A program made the position numbers and the translations under genes. Shown here one piece after another: positions 43,538-51,676 of a stretch of 64,000 nt of DNA (position 1 is its first letter; the number at the start of each line of letters is the position of its first letter). Source of the stretch: Blastomonas ursincola (GTDB taxonomy: Bacteria > Pseudomonadota > Alphaproteobacteria > Sphingomonadales > Sphingomonadaceae); the NCBI RefSeq assembly GCF_013607875.1, contig NZ_VDES01000002.1, positions 513,638 through 577,637 on the forward strand. Direction: 5' to 3'. The notes below the pieces were generated by a model. The model had not been told where the DNA came from and searched no databases. It saw only the letters and a list, made by a program, of their open reading frames with translations.

Positions 43538-44293
43538 TTACAGCGAGTGCACCAGATGCCCGCCATCGACTGTCAGGATGCTGCCGGTCATGAAGCGGCT
43601 GGCGTCCGAGGCGAGCAGCAATAGCGGCCCGTCGAGGTCGGGCAGCTCGCCGTAACGGCGCATCGCGATGCGCTTGCGCAAGGGTTCGCCCGCTTCGCCC
43701 GAAAGCTGGTCGCGGTTGATATCGGTGAGAAAATAGCCCGGCGCGAGTGCGTTGACCCGGATGTTGAACCGCGCCAGTTCCATCGCCAGCTGCCGCGTCA
43801 TGTGCAGCACGCCCGCCTTGGACACCGCATAGGGCCCGGTGCCCGCCGCGGTCTGGAATCCGGTGATCGAGGCGGTGTTGATGATGTTGCCGCCGCCGCG
43901 CTCGCGCATGCCGCGCGCCGCCTCGGTCGCGACGTTCCACGCGCCTTTCAGGTTGATGCCCATTACGAAGTCGTAATCGTCCTCGGTCTGGTCGAGTGCG
44001 CGCTTGGTTACCGCGACGCCGGCATTGTTGATGCAGGTGTCTATCGCGCCAGCCGCAGCCATCCCTTCGCGCACCGAGGCGAGATCCGCGACGTCCATGC
44101 GAATCGCCTCGCCGCTGCCGCCGGTGCTTCTGATCTCCTCGACCAGCGCCTCGAGCGCGGGCAGGCGGCGCGCGGTGACGATGACATGCGCGCCGCTCTT
44201 CGCCAGCAGCCGCGCGAAATGCGCGCCGAAGCCTTCGCTCGATGCCCCGGTGACGAGGATGCGCTGGCCGGTCAGGTCTGCGGTCAGGGTCAT
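43538..44293 (-). CDS. Short-chain dehydrogenase/reductase
   Basis: 251 residues, complete classical SDR. The cofactor loop is LVTGASSEGFGAHFARLLA, the NNAG motif is INNAGVAV, and the active site is intact with Ser in NTASITGF and YAVSK (Tyr-x3-Lys). The C-terminus carries SILTVDGGHLVHSL. It is translationally coupled to the acyl-CoA dehydrogenase gene upstream (ATGA), suggesting a joint fatty-acid or small-acid degradation step such as a 3-hydroxyacyl conversion. Its substrate is unknown. Confidence 0.93.
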   Translation of the reverse strand: MTLTADLTGQRILVTGASSEGFGAHFARLLAKSGAHVIVTARRLPALEALVEEIRSTGGSGEAIRMDVADLASVREGMAAAGAIDTCINNAGVAVTKRALDQTEDDYDFVMGINLKGAWNVATEAARGMRERGGGNIINTASITGFQTAAGTGPYAVSKAGVLHMTRQLAMELARFNIRVNALAPGYFLTDINRDQLSGEAGEPLRKRIAMRRYGELPDLDGPLLLLASDASRFMTGSILTVDGGHLVHSL

Positions 44294-45474
44294 GCCGACA
44301 CTCCTTCCTGCGCGTGCTTGTGGTCGCGCTTGATCTTCTTGGCGAGCGACCATTTGTGCACTTCGGTCGGGCCGTCATAGATGCGGAAGGCGCGGATTTC
44401 ACGGAACACCTGCTCGACAATCGTGTCGCCGCTGACGCCCTTGCCGCCCATCACCTGCACGCAGCGATCGGCGACGCGCATCAGCGCTTCCGACACCGCG
44501 ACCTTGGCCATCGAGCTTTCGACCGTGCCCAGTTCGCCGGTGTCGAGCACGCCCGCGCACCACGCGATCATCAGCTCGGCCTGTTTCAGATCGATCAGAT
44601 TCTCGGCGAGCATGAAGCCGACGCCTTCGTGATCGACCAGAGGCTTGCCGAAGGCATGACGGCGGCAGGCATAATCGCTCGCGATCTCGTGCGCGCGGGT
44701 CGCGGCGCCAAACCAGCGCATGCAGTGCGACAGCCGGGCGGGCGAGAGGCGGACCTGCGCATATTTGAAGCCCTCGCCGCTCTGGCCCAGCATCTGGTCG
44801 GCGGGGACGCGTAAGTTTTCGATCTCGACCACCGCATGGCCGCCGGGCATCGAGCTGTCGATGGTGTCGAGCACGCGCTCGATGCGGATCGCGGGATCGG
44901 GCAGGTCGACCAGGAACATGCAAGCGCCGTCGTCCGATTTCGCCATGACGATGCCGACCTTCGCGCCTTCCGCGCCGGTGATGAACGCCTTGCGCCCGTT
45001 GATCACCCAATGGTTGCCGTCGAGCTTCGCGGTGGTCTTCATCATCGACGGGTCGGAGCCCGCGCCGCCTTCCTCCGCCGGTTCGGTCATGAAAAAGGCC
45101 GATCGCGATTCGCCCGAGACGAGCTGGTTGAGGAACCGCGCCTTCTGTTCGGGGCTGCCGACCTTGCCGAGCAGATACATGTTGCCCTCGTCGGGCGCGG
45201 CGGTGTTGCAGGCGACGGGGCCGAGCGGCGACAGGCCCGATTTCTGCAGCACGATCGCGGTCTGCGCCTGGGTGAGGTGGCGGCCATCGGGCAGGATATG
45301 CGGCGTCATCACCCCGGCTTGGCGGGCGAGCGCGCGCAGCTCCAGCACCAGCTCTTCCGACGGCCCATGCGCGCCGCAGCGCGGATCGCGCTCATAGGGG
45401 GCGACGACATCGCGGACGAACCGTTCGACCTTCTTGGCAATCGCATCGACTTCGGCGGCGGACAGATGGGACAT
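44290..45474 (-). CDS. Acyl-CoA dehydrogenase
   Basis: 394 residues. The family-typical segments are present: the FAD/substrate loop SAFFMTEPAEEGGAGSDPSMMKTTAKLDGNHWVINGRKAFITGAEGA, VEIENLRVPADQMLGQSGEGFKYAQVRLSPARL, AFGKPLVDHEGVGFMLAE, and the C-terminal QVMGGKGVSGDTIVEQVFREIRAFRIYDGPTEVHKWSLAK. It resembles the ACAD10/11-like group. It removes hydrogens from the alpha-beta bond of an acyl-CoA. The SDR downstream is coupled. Upstream is a repeat-rich gap. Confidence 0.94.
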   Translation of the reverse strand: MSHLSAAEVDAIAKKVERFVRDVVAPYERDPRCGAHGPSEELVLELRALARQAGVMTPHILPDGRHLTQAQTAIVLQKSGLSPLGPVACNTAAPDEGNMYLLGKVGSPEQKARFLNQLVSGESRSAFFMTEPAEEGGAGSDPSMMKTTAKLDGNHWVINGRKAFITGAEGAKVGIVMAKSDDGACMFLVDLPDPAIRIERVLDTIDSSMPGGHAVVEIENLRVPADQMLGQSGEGFKYAQVRLSPARLSHCMRWFGAATRAHEIASDYACRRHAFGKPLVDHEGVGFMLAENLIDLKQAELMIAWCAGVLDTGELGTVESSMAKVAVSEALMRVADRCVQVMGGKGVSGDTIVEQVFREIRAFRIYDGPTEVHKWSLAKKIKRDHKHAQEGVSA

Positions 45475-45815
45475 GAAAAAGGCTCCCGGGAACGTTCATG
45501 GATTAGCCCAAGCCGGGTAAACGAGCTGACGGTTTAATCAACTGATTAAAATGCGCGGAGGGCGTACCGATGCCCCATCGTGCCCTCCCCAGCCGGTCCC
45601 CTGCGCAGGCAGGGGCCCATCTCCTGCCGGTTGTTCCAGAGGCACAGCCAGGAGGTGGGCTCCCGCCTTCTCGGGAGACCGGGTAAGGGGAATGGCTTAG
45701 GTGCTGACCCATCCGTTCTCCGGCGAAAGCCGGAGTCCAGCCGGGGGCGATCTGCTCTCGCTGTGCATCCTGCGTCCGCCGGAAAGTGGGCAGCCGTTGC
45801 TCTTCGGGAGTTGGC
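45475..45815. repeat. Intergenic region with palindromic repeats
   Basis: A 341-bp gap between divergent genes. It holds two repeat-like structures: about 45590-45676, with an outer GGTCccc / gggAGACC symmetry, a cctgcgcagg core and GGGCCCATCTCCTG...CAGGAGGTGGGCTC inverted halves, and 45716-45736 containing the hairpin CTCCGGC-gaaa-GCCGGAG, built like the hairpin of the dispersed repeats at 13295 and 42215. No gene was seen. Confidence 0.5.
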
Positions 45816-46511
45816 ATGCTTAGAAGCAATATGCTGGACAATAAAGCTGCATCCCATTTCGTAACGAGCGGTGCGCTGCTTTTCAAAGCCGCCATGGCTA
45901 ATCAGATGGATCAGGTCCTGACGGCCATTTCGGAAATCCCCCGAGGCCAAGCCGGCGTTCGTTTGTGGCGCATCCCGGCGCTCGAACCCGTTTTGGCCCG
46001 CAATGGGTCCTTGGGATCAATTGCCGAACAGATATTGGGGAGCTGTGCTCGGCCTGTCAGGGCCATTTTGTTCGACAAGTCCACAGAGGCAAACTGGTCA
46101 CTTGGTTGGCACCAGGACAGGACGATCTGCGTAAAGCAACGACAAGAGGCGCCTGGCTTTGGGCCATGGACGGTCAAGAACGGCATGATCCACGTCGCCC
46201 CGCCGTTCGAGCTTTTGGCACGCATGGTGACCTTGAGAGCGCATATTGACGATGTTCCGGCTACAAATGCACCTCTTGTCATCGCGCCGGGTTCACACAG
46301 GTTTGGCAGGGTTGCGATCGATCAGATTGACGAACTCGTTGCAAAATGCGGCCAGGTTGTTTGTCTGGCAAGCGCGGGCGATGTTTGGGCCTATGCAACA
46401 CCTATCCTCCATGCCTCTGATGTCGCGTCGGCACCGATGAGCAGAAGGGTGCTGCAGGTTGATTATGCTGCAGACAATCTCCCCTACGGGCTGGAATGGC
46501 TGGGCGTGTAG
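45816..46511 (+). CDS. Phytanoyl-CoA dioxygenase-like (PhyH) oxygenase
   Basis: 231 residues. Fe(II)/2-oxoglutarate oxygenase fold: the facial His-Asp pair is in LGWHQDRTICV, followed by TLRAHIDDVPATNAPLVIAPGSHRFGR (typical PhyH), and the distal His is in ATPILHAS with RRVLQVDYA providing the 2-oxoglutarate-binding Arg. It would hydroxylate a small molecule using O2 and 2-oxoglutarate. GGGAG precedes the ATG at 45816. Its base composition is less GC-rich than its neighbours and it stands alone, so recent acquisition is possible. A terminator follows immediately. Confidence 0.87.
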   Translation: MLRSNMLDNKAASHFVTSGALLFKAAMANQMDQVLTAISEIPRGQAGVRLWRIPALEPVLARNGSLGSIAEQILGSCARPVRAILFDKSTEANWSLGWHQDRTICVKQRQEAPGFGPWTVKNGMIHVAPPFELLARMVTLRAHIDDVPATNAPLVIAPGSHRFGRVAIDQIDELVAKCGQVVCLASAGDVWAYATPILHASDVASAPMSRRVLQVDYAADNLPYGLEWLGV

Positions 46512-46541
46512 CCAGCAAATCTGTTGACAGCCAACCAACAA

Positions 46542-46578
46542 AAAACCCCGCCGCACCATCGGGTGCAGGCGGGGTTTT
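46542..46578. terminator. Intrinsic terminator between PhyH and cold-shock genes
   Basis: AAAACCCCGCC (46542-46552) pairs with GGCGGGGTTTT (46568-46578), with an inner GCACC/GGTGC continuation. T-runs exist on both strands, so it should stop transcription of both convergent genes. Confidence 0.9.
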
Positions 46579-46617
46579 CATGTCTCTCATCCGGCCCGGT
46601 CGGGCGCGGAGCCCAGG

Positions 46618-47394
46618 TCAGCCGTTATGCGCGACCAGGTTGACGGCCGAGTGCTTGCCGCGGCGGTCGACTTCGAGGTCGAACTCCAGACGGTCGCCCT
46701 GGTTGAGGCCTGCCATGCCGGCACGCTCGACCGCGCTGATGTGCACGAACGCGTCGGGCTGGCCATCGTCGCGGGTGATGAAGCCGAAGCCCTTCATCGC
46801 GTTGAAGAACTTGACGGTTCCAGTGGCACGCTCGCCGGTCAGCTCGCGGCGCGGAGCCTCGCTGCGCGGACCGCGATCACCGCGATCGCCGCCGCCCGAA
46901 CCTTCGGACACGGGGATCAGCTCGCCATCGACCTTGAGGTCGCTCGCCGAGACCTTGCCGCCGCGATCGACCAGCGTGAATTCCAGGCCCTGACCTTCGG
47001 CCAGGTTAGACAGGCCGGCTCGCTCGACCGCGCTGATATGCACGAACACGTCGTCGCCGCCATCTTCGCGCTGGATGAAGCCGAAGCCCTTTTGCGCGTT
47101 GAAGAACTTCACCTTGCCCTTGGCTTCGCCGACGACCTGGGTGGGCATGCCGCCGAAGCCGCCGCGACCACCACCACCGCCGCCGCCGCCGCGCGGGCCG
47201 CCGCCGAAGCCACCGCCACCACCGCCGCCGAAGCCGCCACGGTCGCCACCGCCGAAGCCGCCGCGATCACCGCCGCCGAAACCACCACGGTCACCATAGG
47301 AAGGCGGAGGCGAAAAAGCGTCGAAATCATCCTCGCCAAATCTGTCGCGTTTATCCCGGCCTCTGCCGCCGCGCCGACCCCTGTCAAAACTCAT
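46618..47394 (-). CDS. Two-domain cold-shock protein with RGG-rich N-terminus
   Basis: 258 residues. Residues 1-85 are low complexity, Arg/Gly-rich (RGGFGGG and RGG repeats), like eukaryotic RNA-binding RGG tails. Two cold-shock domains follow, each with intact RNA-binding motifs: [13 protein letters not shown] plus DVFVHIS, and [13 protein letters not shown] plus AFVHIS. A double CSD with an N-terminal Gly-rich tail is found in some alphaproteobacteria; single-domain Csp proteins are about 70 aa. It likely binds RNA as a chaperone, and the tail may favour condensation or oligomerisation. The leader (47395 onwards) is long, as is common for csp mRNAs. Confidence 0.93.
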   Translation of the reverse strand: MSFDRGRRGGRGRDKRDRFGEDDFDAFSPPPSYGDRGGFGGGDRGGFGGGDRGGFGGGGGGGFGGGPRGGGGGGGGRGGFGGMPTQVVGEAKGKVKFFNAQKGFGFIQREDGGDDVFVHISAVERAGLSNLAEGQGLEFTLVDRGGKVSASDLKVDGELIPVSEGSGGGDRGDRGPRSEAPRRELTGERATGTVKFFNAMKGFGFITRDDGQPDAFVHISAVERAGMAGLNQGDRLEFDLEVDRRGKHSAVNLVAHNG

Positions 47395-47873
47395 GCCGAA
47401 CTATTCACTTTCAATGTCGTCCTGGATCACTCGCTCAAGAACAGGGCGGACGTAAACCCCATCACTCAAATTCAGGCCAGTATCCTGGCGAACCTGTCTG
47501 ACTCCCTGCCAGCCGCCACGAATACCGCGCAAATCTTAAAACACCCCAACCCAAGTCCATGGAAGCAGGCGACTTTTCGACAGTGCCACCGGCCTTCACG
47601 GACCAAAAACCTGTGGAAGATCGCATTTCCCGCCTTGCGCAACAGGATGAGCCCGCAAAAGGCGCGCGCTTCCAGTGATTCTCTTAAACCAAATTCGGAT
47701 GCTTGGCGAACGATAAATGGCCGTGATCGTGGCTTTGCCGCACGTTCGAAGCGGCTGGGCCACAGCGATGATCGCCGCCGCTGGGCAGCGCGCGGCTCTG
47801 CCTGCCGCAAAATCGGTGCCGCGGGCATCCGGCAGGCCTTGCCAGACCCCGATGGCTGCGGCAATTGGGGCCG
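47395..47873. other. 479-bp intergenic region between cold-shock and TerC genes
   Basis: Divergent promoters are expected here, and the cold-shock gene should have a long 5' leader. The portion 47400-47700 is A/T-richer and lacks a plausible gene; 47700-47870 is GC-rich with short inverted repeats. I looked for a yybP-ykoY type metal riboswitch ahead of terC and did not recognise one. Confidence 0.4.
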
Positions 47874-48689
47874 ATGGACAGCATTATCCCGCTCTTGAGC
47901 GACCCGGCCGCCTGGGCCGCGCTCGTCACGCTCGTGATCCTGGAAGTCGTGCTCGGCATCGACAACCTGATCTTCATCTCGATCCTCTCGAACAAGCTGC
48001 CGGTGCACCAGCAGCAGACCGCGCGCCGCGCCGGCATCGGCCTGGCGCTGGTCATGCGGCTAGCGCTGCTGTCGATGATCGCCTTCATCGTCTCGCTGAC
48101 CACGCCGGTGTTCGATCTGGGCATCACCGGCGCACCCGGGCAGAATGGTGAGCCGACCTTCGAGACGCAGTTCTCGTGGCGCGACCTCATCCTGATTTCG
48201 GGCGGGCTGTTCCTGGTCTGGAAGGCGACCAAGGAGATCCATCACAGCGTCGATGACGAGCCCTCGGGCGAGGCGCTCGACAAGAAGGGCAAGGCCGCGA
48301 TCGGCTTCGGCGCGGCGATCGTGCAGATCATCGCGCTCGACATGGTATTCTCGATCGATTCGATCCTGACCGCCGTCGGGATGACCGACGAGGTTCCGAT
48401 CATGATGGCCGCCGTGATCATCACCGTGGGCGTGATGCTGGTCGCTGCCGATCCGCTTGCGAACTTCATCAACCGCAACCCCACGGTGGTCATGCTCGCT
48501 TTGGGCTTCCTGCTGATGATCGGCGCAGTGCTGATCGCCGATGGCTTCGGCGTGCACGTGCCCAAGGGTTATATCTATGCCGCCATGGCCTTTTCTGCGA
48601 TGGTGGAAACCTTGAACATCTGGGCCCGCAACGGGCGCGAAAAGCGGCGCGTCGCATCGCCGACAAACACGGACGGCGAGACAGCATGA
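47874..48689 (+). CDS. TerC-family integral membrane protein
   Basis: 271 residues with seven to eight predicted membrane helices. The hallmark [24 protein letters not shown] with its acidic residues and the later [25 protein letters not shown] (a repeat of the first motif) are conserved in TerC proteins. They are implicated in metal (manganese) export to support exported metalloenzymes, and in tellurite resistance. I chose the ATG at 47874; a TTG nine bases earlier is possible. It overlaps the exonuclease gene by four bases (ATGA). Confidence 0.93.
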   Translation: MDSIIPLLSDPAAWAALVTLVILEVVLGIDNLIFISILSNKLPVHQQQTARRAGIGLALVMRLALLSMIAFIVSLTTPVFDLGITGAPGQNGEPTFETQFSWRDLILISGGLFLVWKATKEIHHSVDDEPSGEALDKKGKAAIGFGAAIVQIIALDMVFSIDSILTAVGMTDEVPIMMAAVIITVGVMLVAADPLANFINRNPTVVMLALGFLLMIGAVLIADGFGVHVPKGYIYAAMAFSAMVETLNIWARNGREKRRVASPTNTDGETA

Positions 48690-49303
48690 GCGTTTATTTT
48701 CACGAGGAAGACCTGCCGGCCGACGTGCTGGCACCCGGCCCGGTCGCAGTGGATACCGAAACCATGGGCCTCATCACCCCGCGCGATCGCCTCTGCCTGG
48801 TGCAGATTTCGGATGGGCGCGGAGACGAGCATCTGGTGCGCTTCATGCCCGGCAGCGAATATGCCGCGCCGAACCTGCGCGCCGTGCTGGCCGATCCCGA
48901 ACGCCTGAAGCTCTATCATTTCGCGCGGTTCGATCTGGCGGCGATCAAGCATTATCTGGGCGTGATGGCCGCGCCGGTCTTCTGCACCAAAATCGCCTCG
49001 CGCCTGATCCGCACCTATACAGACCGGCATGGCCTGAAGGAGCTGGTGCGCGAGGTGCTGGGCAAGGAGCTGAGCAAGGTGCAGCAGTCGAGCGACTGGG
49101 GCGCGCCGGAGATCAACGATGCCCAACGCGATTATGCCGCGAGCGACGTGCGATTCCTGCACGCGCTGCACGTGGCGATGGACGCGCGGCTGGTACGCGA
49201 AGGGCGCCGCGAGATCGCGCAGGCCTGTTTCGACTTCCTGCCCGCACGCGCCGAGCTCGATCTCGCCGGCTGGCCGGAAATTGATATTTTCGCGCACGCC
49301 TAA
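48686..49303 (+). CDS. RNase D-like 3'-5' exonuclease
   Basis: 205 residues, a single DEDDy exonuclease domain. The motifs are in order: AVDTETMGL (Exo I), [17 protein letters not shown] (Exo II), and [12 protein letters not shown] (Exo III, Tyr-x3-Asp). It lacks the HRDC domains of E. coli RNase D, as in the short alphaproteobacterial form. It trims RNA 3' ends in the cytoplasm. It is translationally coupled to TerC and stands upstream of lptC. Confidence 0.9.
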   Translation: MSVYFHEEDLPADVLAPGPVAVDTETMGLITPRDRLCLVQISDGRGDEHLVRFMPGSEYAAPNLRAVLADPERLKLYHFARFDLAAIKHYLGVMAAPVFCTKIASRLIRTYTDRHGLKELVREVLGKELSKVQQSSDWGAPEINDAQRDYAASDVRFLHALHVAMDARLVREGRREIAQACFDFLPARAELDLAGWPEIDIFAHA

Positions 49304-49371
49304 TATATCGCGCCTTCCGAAGAACGCCCGTTCGTCGCGCGTTCGCAGTCCACAGGCCTGAAAAGCGTTCC

Positions 49372-50010
49372 ATGACCCAGCGTGCCGATCAGATGCGTAG
49401 CCGCCGCCAGCTGTTCGCCGCGCCCGGCAGCAGCCATGACAAGATGGTGCGCTTTCTCGGCATGTTCCTGCCCGCCGCGATCGGCGTGCTGGTCGCGTTT
49501 CTCGCGCTCGCGCCGCTGCTGCGCAATACCGAGGTCAGCTTCCTGCTCGACAAGAACCAGGTCGATATCGCGCGCGAACGCATGCGCGTGACCCAGGCCC
49601 TGTATCGCGGCCAGGACAGCGAAGGCCGGCCCTTCTCGCTCGAGGCGGGATCGGCGGTGCAGAAAAGCTCGCGAAATCCGGTGGTCGAGATGAACGATCT
49701 GGCCGCGCGCATCCTGCTGAAGGACGGCCCGGGCGTGCTCGAGGCGGGGCGCGGCAATTACAATATGGATACCGAGCAGGTCGAAGTGGTCGGTCCGGTC
49801 CAGTTCAGCAGCGCCAATGGCTACCGCATGGTGACGCGCGACGTCGATATCGATCTGCCCAAGCGCAGCATGGTCAGCCGGGGCGAGGTGACCGGACGCT
49901 TGCCGACTGGCACTTTCCGCGCCGACCGGCTAAAGGCGAACCTTGCCGAGCGCACGGTGACGCTGGAAGGGCGTGCACGGCTGCGCATGACCCAGGGCGG
50001 CCTGCCATGA
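49372..50010 (+). CDS. lptC: LptC, lipopolysaccharide transport periplasmic bridge
   Basis: 212 residues. One N-terminal membrane helix (FLPAAIGVLVAFLALAPLL) anchors a periplasmic beta-jellyroll domain (EVSFLLDKNQVDIARERMRVTQALYRGQDSEGRPFSLEAGSAV...). Position in the lptC-lptA-lptB cluster and the sequence pattern of LptC (PF06835) agree. It passes lipopolysaccharide or the equivalent sphingolipid-type glycolipid from the LptBFG complex to LptA. Stop overlaps the lptA start. Sphingomonads often lack normal lipopolysaccharide yet keep this system. Confidence 0.92.
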   Translation: MTQRADQMRSRRQLFAAPGSSHDKMVRFLGMFLPAAIGVLVAFLALAPLLRNTEVSFLLDKNQVDIARERMRVTQALYRGQDSEGRPFSLEAGSAVQKSSRNPVVEMNDLAARILLKDGPGVLEAGRGNYNMDTEQVEVVGPVQFSSANGYRMVTRDVDIDLPKRSMVSRGEVTGRLPTGTFRADRLKANLAERTVTLEGRARLRMTQGGLP

Positions 50011-50606
50011 CAGGTTTGAGGAAGACAGGAAGCAGCATGCGGTTTTCGGGCAGGATTTCAGGGGGGGCGCGGCGCGCCCTGCTGGCGGTTTCGGCTGGCG
50101 GCATCGCCATGGCCGGGCTGGTGCTTTCTCCCGCCAGTGTGACCGCACAGTCGCTGATGAACCACAACAGCAATGCGCCGGTCGATTATGCCGCCGACCG
50201 GATCGAGCTGCAGGATCGCGCCAATCGCGTGCTGCTGTCGGGCAATGTCGACATCACACAGGCGGGCCTTCGCCTGCAGGCGGCGCGGATGACCGTGGCC
50301 TATCGCAACGCCGGCGGCATCGAGATCGAGCGGATCGATGCGAATGGCGGCGTCGTCGTCACCAAGGGCGAAGAGCGTGCCAGCGGCAATGTCGGCATCT
50401 ATGATTTCAACCGGCGCATCATCACGCTGATCGGCAATGTCGCGCTGCGCCAGGGCGGCAACACGCTCAATGGCGGGCGCATGGTCATCGACCTGACCAC
50501 GGGTCGCTCGACCGTCGACGGCCGCTCGGCTGGTGGCGCGCCCGGTCAGACCGGCAGCGCCGGTGGGCGCGTGTCGGGAACCTTCTCGGTGCCCAAGCGG
50601 GACTGA
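50007..50606 (+). CDS. lptA: LptA, periplasmic lipid-transport bridge protein
   Basis: 199 residues. A signal peptide (LLAVSAGGIAMAGLVLSPASVTAQ) precedes an OstA-like domain beginning NAPVDYAADRIELQDRANRVLLSGNVDITQAGLRLQAARMTVAY and containing RIITLIGNVALRQGGNTLNGGRMVIDLTTGRSTVDG. LptA polymerises to a filament that carries lipids across the periplasm. It overlaps lptC by four bases; an alternative ATG at 50037 with AGGAAG would give a more typical signal. A palindromic repeat (50628-50718) separates it from lptB. Confidence 0.93.
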   Translation: MTGLRKTGSSMRFSGRISGGARRALLAVSAGGIAMAGLVLSPASVTAQSLMNHNSNAPVDYAADRIELQDRANRVLLSGNVDITQAGLRLQAARMTVAYRNAGGIEIERIDANGGVVVTKGEERASGNVGIYDFNRRIITLIGNVALRQGGNTLNGGRMVIDLTTGRSTVDGRSAGGAPGQTGSAGGRVSGTFSVPKRD

Positions 50607-50627
50607 GCTCCAGCCGATCCACGCTTC

Positions 50628-50718
50628 CGTCATCCTGAACTTGTTTCAGGATCCATCGTGCCCCATCAGCCGAAGCCGCTTGGGGTGAAATGGACCCTGA
50701 AACAAGTTCAGGGTGACG
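50628..50718. repeat. Dispersed palindromic repeat, family 2
   Basis: A 91-bp hairpin: CGTCATCCTGAACTTGTTTC and its inverted partner GAAACAAGTTCAGGGTGACG flank a central segment. The outer CGTCA/TGACG ends resemble those of copies A and B, although the internal sequence differs. It lies between lptA and lptB and could act as a transcript-stability or termination element. Confidence 0.75.
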
Positions 50719-50863
50719 AATAGGGAAGCGACACTACACCCTCCATGCATAAATCCTGCCATCCTGCGATTATCGCCGGTTTTCATCGCCTTGTTCCGTG
50801 CTATGGGAGGGGCAAGACACCGACGGGCCCAAGCGCCGCCGGAAAGGTTTGCAGGAAGTCACA

Positions 50864-51646
50864 ATGAACGATGTCGCCCCCCAGGGCCTGCTCAGCGGTA
50901 CCGCGGCCGATCCGGCGACGTCGCGCGATGGCCTGAACGTCGTCTCGATCGCCAAGAGCTATGACAAGAAGGTCGTGCTCTCGGACGTGTCGCTGCAGGT
51001 CGCCAAGGGCGAGGTGCTCGGCCTGCTCGGCCCCAATGGCGCGGGCAAGACCACCTGCTTCTATTCGATCATGGGACTGGTAAAGCCTAATTCGGGCCGC
51101 ATCATGCTCGACGGCGTCGATATCACCCAACTGCCGATGTACCGCCGCGCGATCCTGGGCCTGGGCTATCTGCCACAGGAAACCTCGATCTTTCGCGGCA
51201 TGACGGTCGAACAGAATATCAGCGCGGTACTCGAACTGGTCGAGCCGGTGGTCGAAGCGCGCGCCGAGCGGCTCGAGACGCTGCTCGACGAATTCGGCCT
51301 GACCCGGCTGCGGTCCTCGCCCGCGATGGCGCTGTCGGGTGGCGAGCGTCGGCGCTGCGAAATTGCACGCGCGCTGGCGGCCAGCCCCTCGATCATCCTG
51401 CTCGACGAACCGTTCGCAGGGATCGACCCGCTGTCGATCGCCGACATTCGCGACCTCATCAAGCAGCTCAAGTCGCGCGGCATCGGCGTGCTGATCACCG
51501 ATCACAATGTCCGCGAGACGCTCGACATCGTCGACCGCGCCTGCATCATCTATGACGGCAAGGTGCTGTTCGCCGGTACACCCGAGGCGCTGGTGGCGGA
51601 CGAGAATGTGCGCCGCCTGTATCTGGGCGAAGGCTTCGCCTTGTAA
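50864..51646 (+). CDS. lptB: LptB, ABC-type ATPase for lipid transport
   Basis: 260 residues. Walker A GPNGAGKTTCFYSIMG, signature LSGGERRRCEIARAL, Walker B ILLDEPFAGIDP and switch His in LITDHN are all present, and the long N-terminal extension (about 30 residues before VVSIAKSYDKKVVL) is longer than E. coli LptB. It powers LptFG extraction of lipids from the inner membrane. The ATG at 50864 follows AGGAAG. rpoN follows within 30 bp, a well-known order in proteobacteria. Confidence 0.96.
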   Translation: MNDVAPQGLLSGTAADPATSRDGLNVVSIAKSYDKKVVLSDVSLQVAKGEVLGLLGPNGAGKTTCFYSIMGLVKPNSGRIMLDGVDITQLPMYRRAILGLGYLPQETSIFRGMTVEQNISAVLELVEPVVEARAERLETLLDEFGLTRLRSSPAMALSGGERRRCEIARALAASPSIILLDEPFAGIDPLSIADIRDLIKQLKSRGIGVLITDHNVRETLDIVDRACIIYDGKVLFAGTPEALVADENVRRLYLGEGFAL

Positions 51647-51676
51647 TGGCACGCCGGGGGGCTGGGGACTGATCCG

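Noticed and set aside
44290-45474. Minus-strand region opposite several long plus-strand open frames that might be antisense genes
   Set aside because: High-GC codon bias creates long mirror frames; the real acyl-CoA dehydrogenase accounts for the conserved sequence.
47700-47870. Possible metal-sensing (yybP-ykoY) riboswitch ahead of terC
   Set aside because: I did not find the conserved core; covariance search is needed before a call.
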